64,000 nt of DNA from Paludibacteraceae bacterium (GTDB taxonomy: Bacteria; Bacteroidota; Bacteroidia; Bacteroidales; Paludibacteraceae). The notes under the pieces are model-generated. The model did not search any database, was not told the DNA's origin, and worked only from the letters and a program-made list of their open reading frames with translations. Shown piece by piece: positions 1-8,885 of the stretch. The stretch spans positions 1 to 64,000 of the forward strand of contig CAJOFU010000001.1 in NCBI GenBank assembly GCA_905233935.1. Reading direction: 5' to 3'. Each line of letters opens with the position of its first letter. The stretch's first letter is position 1. The position numbers and the translations under genes are program-made.

Positions 1-1
1 T

Positions 2-28
2 ATTCGTTTAATTCGTCTAATTCGTTGC
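2..28. repeat. 9-bp array (ATTCGTYTA) next to truncated TonB gene
   Basis: ATTCGTTTA/ATTCGTCTA/ATTCGTTGC. Confidence 0.8.
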
Positions 29-37
29 GCCTCTAAA

Positions 38-829
38 TCACTGCCTGCCTTTTCGCAGCCTCCTTCGTGGTGCCAGCACCTTGCCGTTCGTGGCGTTGAG
101 GTAGATGTTCACGCCGTTGAGATCGGAGTTGAGGAGTGCCGTAGCCTCTTTGTCGGTCGGATCAGGCGCATAGTAGCCGTTGCTGTGGGCATAGTCGGCA
201 CTGGCGAGTACGCGCCATTCGCTGCGTCGCCAGCCGCCTGTGAGTTCGGCTTTGGCATAGCGGTTCATACCCATCTGCAAAGATACGTGGTAGGTGTCCT
301 GCTCAGCGCGCCGCGTGACGATATTGATTGCCCCGCAGAAAGCGTTGCCTCCTACAAGCGATGCCGCTGCCCCCTCGAGCACCTCGATGCGCTCGATGGC
401 AGAGAGAGGGACAGGGATGTTCATGGCATAGTGCCCTGTCTGCGCGTCGCTGACACTGACGCCGTTGAGCAGGATCATCACCTGATCGAACGTGCCGCCG
501 CGCATGCTCACGTCGGCTTGGGCGCCACTGGCACCACGCGAACGGATATCCAGCCCGGGAAGCGATGCCAGCAGGTCTGCAATGGTTGTTGCAGGCAGGG
601 CAGCGATGGCTTCGCTACCGACCTCAGTCACCAGACGATAGGCTTGCGAATGGATCTCTGTCTGCCGCGAGACGACCTGCACTTCCTGCAAGCGAAGTTG
701 CGTCACCTCATCGGGGACAGCCGACGAATCAGCAACAGAAGCGAACGTGCTGATGACACCTGCAAACGCCAAGACAAGTACTCCAAGCAGAGCACGATAG
801 GAGCACAGCAATTGACGGTCAACAATCAT
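38..829 (-). pseudogene. Truncated TonB-dependent receptor (signal peptide plus plug domain only)
   Basis: Plug motifs (LLASLPGLDIRSRGASGAQADVSMRGGTFDQVMILLNGVSVSDAQTGHYAMNIPVPLSAIERIEVLEG); stops at 263 aa with basic tail NGKVLAPRRRLRKGRQ, no beta-barrel. Confidence 0.7.
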
Positions 830-1530
830 CGTACAGGGAAATCAAAATACGTGTCCGAATAGGGTTCGCCAGCAAGGGTAAAATGCCACCACTCGCTGTC
901 AATCATAGTGAATCCGTGCCGGAGCATCGCATCCCAGAGGATCCGGCGGTTGGCTCTCCACTCAGTGCTTTCGACTCTTGACATCGGACTTTCGGCTACG
1001 TAATCCGGATGGTTCTCCAAGCCAAACCAATCGAAAGGACTGCCCATATCGAGTTCTTTGCCCGTGGCTGCATCCACGAGCGTCAGATCAACCGTTGAAC
1101 CGCGGCTGTGTCCCGAACGCGCCATGATATAGCCTTGCTCAAACAGCAGGCTCTTGTCCACCATAGGATAGAAGACGGCTTTCATCGCTGTATCTTGCAG
1201 GTTTTCCGCCCAACGGATGAAATGATTCACAGCGCGTTGAGGGCGGTAGGCGTCCCAGATCTTGATACGGTAGCCTTGTGCCTTCAGTTCGTCGCTGGCA
1301 GCCTTGAGAGAGTCAGCGGCTTGACGCGTCATCAGGGCAATAGGCGCCTCGTAGCCGTCGATGCGGGAGCCGACGAAGTTATACGTACTAAAATACCGGA
1401 TCTCCAATATGGCATCCGGCACCACATCGGTGATTGCCACAAAATCCGAACGATCCATCGTCGGGTCGGTCTGTTTGGCACAACCGATGAACACAAGTGC
1501 CGTGAGGGCAAAAAGTATGATTTTGTTCAT
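826..1530 (-). CDS. D-alanyl-D-alanine dipeptidase, M15D/VanX-like lipoprotein
   Basis: Lipobox FIGCA; IWDAYRPQRAV, SGHSRGSTVDLTL, SEWWHF motifs. Confidence 0.88.
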   Translation of the reverse strand: MNKIILFALTALVFIGCAKQTDPTMDRSDFVAITDVVPDAILEIRYFSTYNFVGSRIDGYEAPIALMTRQAADSLKAASDELKAQGYRIKIWDAYRPQRAVNHFIRWAENLQDTAMKAVFYPMVDKSLLFEQGYIMARSGHSRGSTVDLTLVDAATGKELDMGSPFDWFGLENHPDYVAESPMSRVESTEWRANRRILWDAMLRHGFTMIDSEWWHFTLAGEPYSDTYFDFPVR

Positions 1531-1850
1531 AATTGTAAAATTTAAGCTAAATCGACTGCAAAGTTACAAAAAAATTCTGATATTTGCAAAAAAAAGTTGA
1601 TATTTTGATGATATCGTAATTTTCATTTTGAAAATTTGACAAAGATATGATTTGATACCTGAACAATACGTATCGGCAAAAAACGGGGCAAAAAATGAAT
1701 ATTTTGCGCCAAAAACTTGCCGAAGTCAGCAAAATTTCATATCTTTGCATAGGGTTTCAGTATTGGTGCGATAAATTTTAGAAAATAAAACCAAATAAAA
1801 TCGAAGCCAGATCAAAAATGGCAAAAATTATTTTCAAAGCGAAATAACTT

Positions 1851-2999
1851 ATGCAAGGCAACTTTAAGTACCACAATCCAACGAAATTGTATTTCGGCGA
1901 AGAGTCTTTGAAGTATCTCAAGGACGAGTTAGCGAACTTCGGTGAGCGCGTGCTGCTCAACTACGGCAGCGGCAGCGTGAAGCGTAACGGCATCTACGAT
2001 GAGGTCGTAGCAATCCTTCGTGAGGGCGGCAAAACGATCGTAGAGAATCCGGGCGTAATGAGTAATCCGACGCTGGAAAAACTGCACGAAGGTGTACGTA
2101 TAGCCCGTGAGAACAAGGTCGATTGGATACTGGCGCTGGGTGGCGGCAGCGTGTGTGACTACTCGAAAGGCGTAGCTGCGTCTGTATATTTCGAGGGCGA
2201 CTACTGGCAGGAGTTCTGGCTCGACGGACACCAACCCGCCAAGAAACAACAGATTCTGCCCGTAGGATGCATCCTGACGATGGCAGGAACAGGTAGTGAG
2301 ATGAACGGCGGCTGTGTGATCACCGATGCGGCGAACAGTTTCAAGACCGGACACGTGTTCGACAGCCGGTTGATGCCGAGATTCTCGATACTTAATCCGC
2401 GTTATACAATGACCGTGCCGATCGAGCAGATGAAAGCGGGAATATACGACATAATGAACCACATCTTCGAGCAATACTTCTCCGACTTCGACGACAACAC
2501 GAGCGATTACATATCCGAGGGATTGATGCGCAGTCTGATTGTGGCTTCGCGTGAAGCGGTCAAAGACCCGCAGAACTACGAGGCACGCAGCAACATTATG
2601 TGGACGGCTACGTGGGCTCTGAACACGCTGATCAAGTGCGGCAAGTCGGAGGACTGGATGGTTCACATGATCGGTCACTCACTGGGTGCTTGGACGCACG
2701 CACCGCACGGATATTGTCTGGCAGCCTGCTCGATGGCTTACTATCGCCGTGCTATGGAACAGGGACGGCCTAAATTCGAACGTTTTGCGCGAAACGTTTG
2801 GGGCGTGAATACAGCCGAAGAAGGTCTTGAAGCCCTGAAGAGCTGGATGCTTGAGATCGGTCTGCCGCTGACCATCACAGAGATTGGTGCCACGCCGGAA
2901 ATGATCGATGACATCGTTTCGACTACCGTCATCTTCCCCGCAGGCTACCTTGACCTCAAACCAGAGGACATAAAGCAGATATTGAAGGAGAGCTTGTAA
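1851..2999 (+). CDS. Iron-containing alcohol dehydrogenase (YqhD/BdhA-like)
   Basis: LALGGGSVCDYSKGVA, MAGTGSEMN, IGHSLGAWTHAPHGYCLA motifs. Confidence 0.88.
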   Translation: MQGNFKYHNPTKLYFGEESLKYLKDELANFGERVLLNYGSGSVKRNGIYDEVVAILREGGKTIVENPGVMSNPTLEKLHEGVRIARENKVDWILALGGGSVCDYSKGVAASVYFEGDYWQEFWLDGHQPAKKQQILPVGCILTMAGTGSEMNGGCVITDAANSFKTGHVFDSRLMPRFSILNPRYTMTVPIEQMKAGIYDIMNHIFEQYFSDFDDNTSDYISEGLMRSLIVASREAVKDPQNYEARSNIMWTATWALNTLIKCGKSEDWMVHMIGHSLGAWTHAPHGYCLAACSMAYYRRAMEQGRPKFERFARNVWGVNTAEEGLEALKSWMLEIGLPLTITEIGATPEMIDDIVSTTVIFPAGYLDLKPEDIKQILKESL

Positions 3000-3030
3000 A
3001 CAACGAACAAACATACAAATATCTAATCAT

Positions 3031-4452
3031 ATGAACACAACGAATGGTAATTCCAAGCAGCAAGCGTTTCGCTTGGAGTCAGATCTGTTAGGAGAGTTGC
3101 GCGTACCGGCTGAGGCGTACTACGGCGTGCAGACGCAACGCGGCATAGACAACTACAAGGTGTCGAACCTGAAGATGTCGGATTTTCCGGAGTACATCAT
3201 TGCGATGGCTTACATCAAGTTAGCCGCCGTGGAGGCGAACCACGAGTTAGGGATCATCAACGATGCGATCTACGCAGCCATTGCGCAAGCGTGCCACGAA
3301 CTGATTGAGGGCAAGATGCATGATCAGTTCCCGACGGATATGGTGCAAGGAGGCGCGGGTACGACGGTGAATATGAACGCCAACGAGGTGATAGCCAACC
3401 GTGCGTTGGAGATCATGGGGCATAACCGCGGTGAGTACCAGTTCTGCTCACCCAACGACCATGTGAACTGTGCGCAGAGCACCAACGATGCCTACCCCTC
3501 AGCGTTCCGCTATGCGTTCATTAGAATGAACAGAGGGCTGGTGGAAGAACTCAAGAATCTGATTGCCTCGTTGAGGAAGAAAGGTGACGAGTTCAACGAC
3601 TCACTGAAGATGGGTCGTACGCAGCTGCAAGACGCCGTACCGATGACCAGCGGGCAAGAGTTCCACGCGTTTGCGAACAACCTCGAAGAGGAGGTAGCCA
3701 ACCTCGACAGGAACATCAAGTTGCTATACGAGATCAACATGGGCGGTACGGCTATCGGTACTGGTCTGAACGCCGCAGCGGGTTATGCGGAGTTGTGCAT
3801 CAGGAAGATGTGCGAACTGACCGGCGAGCCGTTTGAGTTGGCGAGTGACCTGGTAGAAGCTACACCGGACACCGGCGCGTACGTGAGCTACTCAGCATCG
3901 CTCAAGCGTCTGGCAGTTAAGCTGAGCAAGACCTGCAACGACCTGCGACTGATGGCGAGTGGACCGCGATGCGGCTTGCACGAGATCAACCTGCCGCCTA
4001 TGGCACCGGGATCATCGATTATGCCGGGTAAGGTTAATCCCGTTATCCCTGAGGTAACGAACCAAGTATGCTTCAAGGTGATAGGTAACGACACAGCCGT
4101 GACCTTCGCCGCCGAGGCAGGACAACTGCAGCTGAACGTGATGGAGCCGATCATCACCGAGTGTATCTTCGAGTCGATCACATGGCTAAGGAACGTGATG
4201 AAGATCCTTCGCGAGAAGTGCATCGACGGCATAACCGTCAACCGCGAGCATAACGAGAAGATGGTGAAACAATCCATCGGTATCGTGACGGCTCTGAACC
4301 CCGTGATAGGTTACAAAGCCTCGACGAAGATCGCCAAAGAGGCATTGGAAACAGGCAAGGGCGTATATGACCTCGTATTAGAGCACGGCTTGCTGAGCAA
4401 GGAGCAGTTGGATAAGTTGCTTGATCCCGAAAACATGTTAGCTGCGCATTGA
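3031..4452 (+). CDS. aspA: Aspartate ammonia-lyase
   Basis: GSSIMPGKVNPVIPEV signature; full-length 473 aa. Confidence 0.93.
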   Translation: MNTTNGNSKQQAFRLESDLLGELRVPAEAYYGVQTQRGIDNYKVSNLKMSDFPEYIIAMAYIKLAAVEANHELGIINDAIYAAIAQACHELIEGKMHDQFPTDMVQGGAGTTVNMNANEVIANRALEIMGHNRGEYQFCSPNDHVNCAQSTNDAYPSAFRYAFIRMNRGLVEELKNLIASLRKKGDEFNDSLKMGRTQLQDAVPMTSGQEFHAFANNLEEEVANLDRNIKLLYEINMGGTAIGTGLNAAAGYAELCIRKMCELTGEPFELASDLVEATPDTGAYVSYSASLKRLAVKLSKTCNDLRLMASGPRCGLHEINLPPMAPGSSIMPGKVNPVIPEVTNQVCFKVIGNDTAVTFAAEAGQLQLNVMEPIITECIFESITWLRNVMKILREKCIDGITVNREHNEKMVKQSIGIVTALNPVIGYKASTKIAKEALETGKGVYDLVLEHGLLSKEQLDKLLDPENMLAAH

Positions 4453-4453
4453 T

Positions 4454-5668
4454 ATGAACCGCGAGTTTATACTGATCAACATCATCGGTTTTGACAAACC
4501 CGGTGTGACCTCGGCTGTGACTGAGGTGTTAGGCAGGTACGGAGCGTATATCCAAGACATCGGTCAGTCGAACCTGCATCATCAGTTGAACCTGAGTATC
4601 CTGATCCGCATTGATGACCCCAGTAAGAGCGGTGACATGATCAAAGAGGTGCTGTTCTGCTGTTCGCGGTTGGAGATGATCGTTCGCTTCACGCCGCTGA
4701 GCGAAGAGGAGTACGCAGCGTGGGTAGGTCGTCAGGAGCAAGACCGTTACGTAGTGACGCTGCTGGCGCGCGAATTGAATGCACGCCATGTAGCCCGCGT
4801 AACCGAGTTGGTAGCCAAACGGCAACTGAACATTGACAATATCCTAAGACTGAGCGAACGCCCGAATGTAGAAGTGCCTGTAGAGAAACGCCACAGCTGC
4901 ATTGAGTTCTCGCTGCGCGGCAACCTGTCCGACCGCGAGGCACTGCAACGCGAACTGCTGGAAGTGTCAAGGGAAGAAGGTATCGATATATCCTTCCAGA
5001 AGGATGATATGTTCCGTCGTAACCGCCGCCTGATATGCGTGGATATGGACTCGACGTTCATCCAGACGGAGGTGATCGACGAACTGGCAATGCGTGCCGG
5101 TGTGGGCGACGAGGTGAAAGCCATCACGCTGTCCGCCATGCGCGGCGAGATAGACTTCAAGGAGAGCTTCACGCGCCGAGTAGCACTGCTCAAAGGGCTG
5201 GATGCCAATGTGCGTCAGGATATCATTGATAACCTGCCGATTACCGAAGGTGCAGACCGGCTGTTCAGTGTGCTCAAGAAGTGCGGATTCAAGATTGCTA
5301 TCCTGTCCGGCGGATTCACGTTCGTGGGCAAGTACCTACAGGAGCGTTTCGGCGTGGATTACTTGTACGCCAACGTACTGGAGGTGGAGGACGGCAAGTT
5401 CACCGGCAGGTATGTAGGCGAGGTGGTGGATGCCAAGCGCAAAGCCGAACTGCTTGAGCTCATCGCGCAGGTTGAGCATATCGACATGGCGCAGGTGATA
5501 GCCGTAGGCGACGGAGCCAACGACCTGAACATGTTAGGAAAAGCAGGATTAGGTATAGCGTTCCACGCCAAGCCGAAGGTCAAAGAGAGTGCCGCGCAGG
5601 CTATCTCAACCGTTGGTTTGGACGGCATATTATACTTCCTCGGATTCAAAGATTCGTTCCTCAAGTAA
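4454..5668 (+). CDS. serB: Phosphoserine phosphatase with N-terminal ACT-type domain
   Basis: CVDMDSTFIQTEVIDELA, ILSGGFTFVG, AVGDGANDLNML HAD motifs. Confidence 0.93.
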   Translation: MNREFILINIIGFDKPGVTSAVTEVLGRYGAYIQDIGQSNLHHQLNLSILIRIDDPSKSGDMIKEVLFCCSRLEMIVRFTPLSEEEYAAWVGRQEQDRYVVTLLARELNARHVARVTELVAKRQLNIDNILRLSERPNVEVPVEKRHSCIEFSLRGNLSDREALQRELLEVSREEGIDISFQKDDMFRRNRRLICVDMDSTFIQTEVIDELAMRAGVGDEVKAITLSAMRGEIDFKESFTRRVALLKGLDANVRQDIIDNLPITEGADRLFSVLKKCGFKIAILSGGFTFVGKYLQERFGVDYLYANVLEVEDGKFTGRYVGEVVDAKRKAELLELIAQVEHIDMAQVIAVGDGANDLNMLGKAGLGIAFHAKPKVKESAAQAISTVGLDGILYFLGFKDSFLK

Positions 5669-5680
5669 ACGGCTGAAAAC

Positions 5681-6337
5681 ATGATCATCATCTTCGATCT
5701 GGACGGCACTTTGCTCAACACGATAGACGATCTGGGCTATGCGTGCAACTTTGCGTTGGGGCAATCAGGTTACCCGACGCATCCTATTGCCGACTATCCG
5801 AAGATGGTAGGCAACGGGATTAACAACCTTATTAGGCGTGCGCTGCCCGTCACAGAGCGAACAGAGGAAAACGTGCAATACGTCCGAATACATTTTGTGT
5901 CATACTACAACCGGCACAACTGCGACTACACCCGTCCATATGACGGCATCCGTGCACTGCTCGCTACGCTCAAGGCAGAGGGACACCAACTCGCCGTGGC
6001 AAGCAATAAGTACCAAGTCGCAACGGAAAAGATCGTCACGCACTTCTTCCCTGACACCTTCGACGTCATCTTGGGCGAAAGAGACGGCGTGAACCGCAAA
6101 CCCGATCCGCGGATAGTGTTTGATATAGTCGAAAGCGAAAAGTCGAAAGTCGAAAGTTCGCAGGTTCTATATATCGGGGACAGTTTGGTGGATATGCAGA
6201 CGGCGCAGAATGCGGGAGTGCCGTTCATTGCGTGCTCGTGGGGATTCGTGCCGCGCAACGAACTGGTTGCCGCAGGTGTGACGCATATAGCAGACACACC
6301 CGGGCAAATAATAGAACTGTTGAAAGAGCGAGTTTAA
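5681..6337 (+). CDS. HAD hydrolase, phosphoglycolate phosphatase-like
   Basis: IIFDLDGTLLNTIDDL, VLYIGDSLVDMQTAQNAG. Confidence 0.85.
   Translation: MIIIFDLDGTLLNTIDDLGYACNFALGQSGYPTHPIADYPKMVGNGINNLIRRALPVTERTEENVQYVRIHFVSYYNRHNCDYTRPYDGIRALLATLKAEGHQLAVASNKYQVATEKIVTHFFPDTFDVILGERDGVNRKPDPRIVFDIVESEKSKVESSQVLYIGDSLVDMQTAQNAGVPFIACSWGFVPRNELVAAGVTHIADTPGQIIELLKERV
6128..6160. repeat. 7-bp array (GTCGAAA family) inside HAD phosphatase CDS
   Basis: GTCGAAA/GCGAAAA/GTCGAAA/GTCGAAA/GTTCG. Confidence 0.9.
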
Positions 6338-8856
6338 TCTTCCTTGCGGTCGAGTGCCCAACGGAAACCAAGATATATCTTCCAACCGGTAGTAGGCGCC
6401 CAGACCATCGAGGCATCAAACGGGGCAGAGTAATCAAGGATTACCTGTCCTGTTTCGTTATATGTACCGGCAATCGGATGATCCTGCGTGAAGTTCGTCA
6501 TGTTCTCTGCGCCAAGATAGAGCGAGCATGTGCGCCAGTACTTCGTGACTTGCGCGAGCAACTGCGGATACCACTGGTGGTACACATTGCCGTTCTTTTC
6601 GAAGTACTGCATGTTGGTGGCTGCATGTTGGAAGCCATCGGGCATTCGTCCGTAGCCGTTGAACTGGGCGGTGACATCGAACTGCCACTTCTTGAGAGGC
6701 GTGACGTAACTCATGGTTATCAGTCCCTTAAACTTGTTTTGAAGGGCTTTCTCGCGCAGTTCAAAGTTGTTGGTGGCGGCATTGAAGGTTGTCTGGCGCA
6801 CGTCGTTGTAACGGAATGCTGCAGTGATTGTCCAGCCGCGCAGTACTTCCATCGAGGCTTCGATCTGTGCCGTGTGGCTGAGTGAACGCGCTCCGGGTAT
6901 ATCGCTCAGGTTGTAGAACGTTACAGCATTAGGCGAGCCATCCAAATCGACCAGCACGCCGTCGAAGAAGTTCGTAAAATAATATTCCGCTGAGATTTGC
7001 AGGTTGCGTTTGCCTATGGGGATATCAAACACGGTAGTCAGACCAGCGTTCATGCTGCGCTCCTGTGACTGCGCGTTAATGGTGAATGTGCGCGTGGATG
7101 CGAGCAGTCCGGCGTTGTCCGCTATGATGTTCGGCGAGCGGTAACCCAGACCTACACTGCCCCGCAGTGTCCACCACTCGAACGGCGCATAGCGGATGTT
7201 CAGTCGCGGTGTGGCAAATAAGCCGTAGCGCGTCGAGTAATCGCCTCGCAGACCGGCAATCAAGGAAAGTTGTTCGCCGTACGTGAGCGTATATTCGGCA
7301 AAGATGCCGGGTGTGAGTTCGCGGCGGTCGAAGTTGATGGTGGATGGTGTAGGGTGTGGGGTGTACGGTGTAAGGGTTTCCCAGTATTGGTCGTAGTTGA
7401 GGGAGAGACCTGCGGAGAGTTTGTGGGAGAGGGCTTGGAGAGATCGACCATGCATGGTCGATGCATTATCTAAGGTAGATGCATTATTGGTGGTAGATGG
7501 CTCGTTCGTCCATGTGTTCTCAAAGATGGCGTTGAGGTAGGCGTTAGCCTGCGAGGCACGCCATGTAGTGCTACCGTAATGATTGTCCTGATCGTGGTAG
7601 GAACCTGCGACAATGATGCCGAGCGACATACCCGACTCCTCGTCAAAGACGATGCCGTTTTTCATGAATCCGTCAATGCGGTCGGTGCGGAGGTCGATGA
7701 GGTAAGGTGAGCTCGGCGGAACAGCGCCGAGAGCCGAACTATGCGTGGAACGTTGACCGCCATGGCGTTCGTCGTGCAGTCCGCGCACGAGGAACATGAA
7801 GGTGTAATTGTCGTTCTTGTAGCGCCAGCGGTTGAGCAGGTTGAGGTTGCGGTTGAGAGGCATATCAAGCACGCCGTCGTGGTTGTCATCCATGGGGAAC
7901 GCACCTTCCTGATAGTGCGCTAATACGCTCGTCGCCATCGAACCAAGCATGGGGTCGTTGGGCAGAGGAATCATCCATCCACCGGTGAGATTCGCCTCGG
8001 TGTAGAGCTCTTTGTTGAGCATCACATTCACGGCAAGAGGACTCTGTGTGTGAGGTTTGAGGTACTCGACATTGATCTGTCCGGTGATGGCTTCGTAGCC
8101 GTTGATGACGGATGAGGTGCCCTTGCTGATCTGCACGGCGTCCATCCACGAGCCGGGTATATACTCCAAGCCGAAGGACTGCGCCAAGCCTCGTACGGCA
8201 GGTGTGTTCTCGGTGAGCAGTTGCACATACGTGCCGCTGAGTCCGAGGAGTTTGATCTGCTTGGCTCCTGTAGCGGCATCGGCATAGGAGACGTCGACGG
8301 ATGCTGAGGTCTCAAAACTCTCGCTGAGGTTACAGCAAGCTGCGCGGCATAGTTCGCCCTGACCAAACGACTCGACATCGAATGCCGAGAACCGTGACTT
8401 GATGACCGACTGCCGGCGTGCCTCAATAGTGACTTCGTCAAGTTGCTGATCGTCGGGGATGAGGACGATAGCAAGGGGTTTGCGGTCTTTGACGCGCGTG
8501 GTGTCGTTACGGTAACCGAGGAAGGAGGTGACGAGGAGTTTGGTTTGGCGGATCGGTTCGATCTCAAAGAATCCGTCGGCGTTGGTTGTTGTGCCGACGG
8601 TTGTTTCCGCCCACCAGATGTTCGCTCCGGCAAGGGGCTCGCCCTGGTCGTCATAGACGATGCCTTGCAGGTGAGCGTGTATAGGGAGAGAGAGCGTGAT
8701 GAGGGCGACGAGAAGAACGGCTTTGTTGCAATTGGACACCAAGGGGCAACCCGTGCAGCCTTTCGTGCAGTCTGCACGCCGCTGACGGCGGATGACAAGG
8801 TACATGCCGATGGCGGCAGCGAGGATAAGTAATATAGTTAGTATCTTTTGTATCAT
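6334..8856 (-). CDS. TonB-dependent receptor with CarboxypepD_reg-like domain and N-terminal FeoB-associated Cys-rich segment
   Basis: N-term MIQKILTILLILAAAIGMYLVIRRQRRADCTKGCTGCPLVSNC then QGIVYDDQGEPLAGANIWWAETTVGTTTNADGFFEI and beta-barrel. Confidence 0.85.
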   Translation of the reverse strand: MIQKILTILLILAAAIGMYLVIRRQRRADCTKGCTGCPLVSNCNKAVLLVALITLSLPIHAHLQGIVYDDQGEPLAGANIWWAETTVGTTTNADGFFEIEPIRQTKLLVTSFLGYRNDTTRVKDRKPLAIVLIPDDQQLDEVTIEARRQSVIKSRFSAFDVESFGQGELCRAACCNLSESFETSASVDVSYADAATGAKQIKLLGLSGTYVQLLTENTPAVRGLAQSFGLEYIPGSWMDAVQISKGTSSVINGYEAITGQINVEYLKPHTQSPLAVNVMLNKELYTEANLTGGWMIPLPNDPMLGSMATSVLAHYQEGAFPMDDNHDGVLDMPLNRNLNLLNRWRYKNDNYTFMFLVRGLHDERHGGQRSTHSSALGAVPPSSPYLIDLRTDRIDGFMKNGIVFDEESGMSLGIIVAGSYHDQDNHYGSTTWRASQANAYLNAIFENTWTNEPSTTNNASTLDNASTMHGRSLQALSHKLSAGLSLNYDQYWETLTPYTPHPTPSTINFDRRELTPGIFAEYTLTYGEQLSLIAGLRGDYSTRYGLFATPRLNIRYAPFEWWTLRGSVGLGYRSPNIIADNAGLLASTRTFTINAQSQERSMNAGLTTVFDIPIGKRNLQISAEYYFTNFFDGVLVDLDGSPNAVTFYNLSDIPGARSLSHTAQIEASMEVLRGWTITAAFRYNDVRQTTFNAATNNFELREKALQNKFKGLITMSYVTPLKKWQFDVTAQFNGYGRMPDGFQHAATNMQYFEKNGNVYHQWYPQLLAQVTKYWRTCSLYLGAENMTNFTQDHPIAGTYNETGQVILDYSAPFDASMVWAPTTGWKIYLGFRWALDRKED
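7333..7374. repeat. Six-unit 7-bp array (GTGTNNG) inside TonB receptor CDS
   Basis: GTTGATG/GTGGATG/GTGTAGG/GTGTGGG/GTGTACG/GTGTAAG. Confidence 0.92.
7443..7462. repeat. Palindromic element ATCGACCA-TGCA-TGGTCGAT inside TonB receptor CDS
   Basis: Perfect 20-bp palindrome. Confidence 0.9.
7456..7500. repeat. 18-bp tandem repeat, 2.5 copies, inside TonB receptor CDS
   Basis: GGTCGATGCATTATCTAA/GGTAGATGCATTATTGGT/GGTAGATGG. Confidence 0.9.
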
Positions 8857-8885
8857 ATTTGTCTTTATTCTTTCAGCGAAGCGGT

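Noticed and set aside
826-1530. Vancomycin resistance vanX
   Set aside because: No vanH/vanA/vanRS nearby; a housekeeping exported D-Ala-D-Ala dipeptidase is more likely.
1929-2678. Long antisense ORFs opposite aspA, adh, glgB, parC and others in the ORF track
   Set aside because: Mirror strong sense genes, low-complexity or His/Arg-rich translations, no family motifs; typical shadow ORFs.
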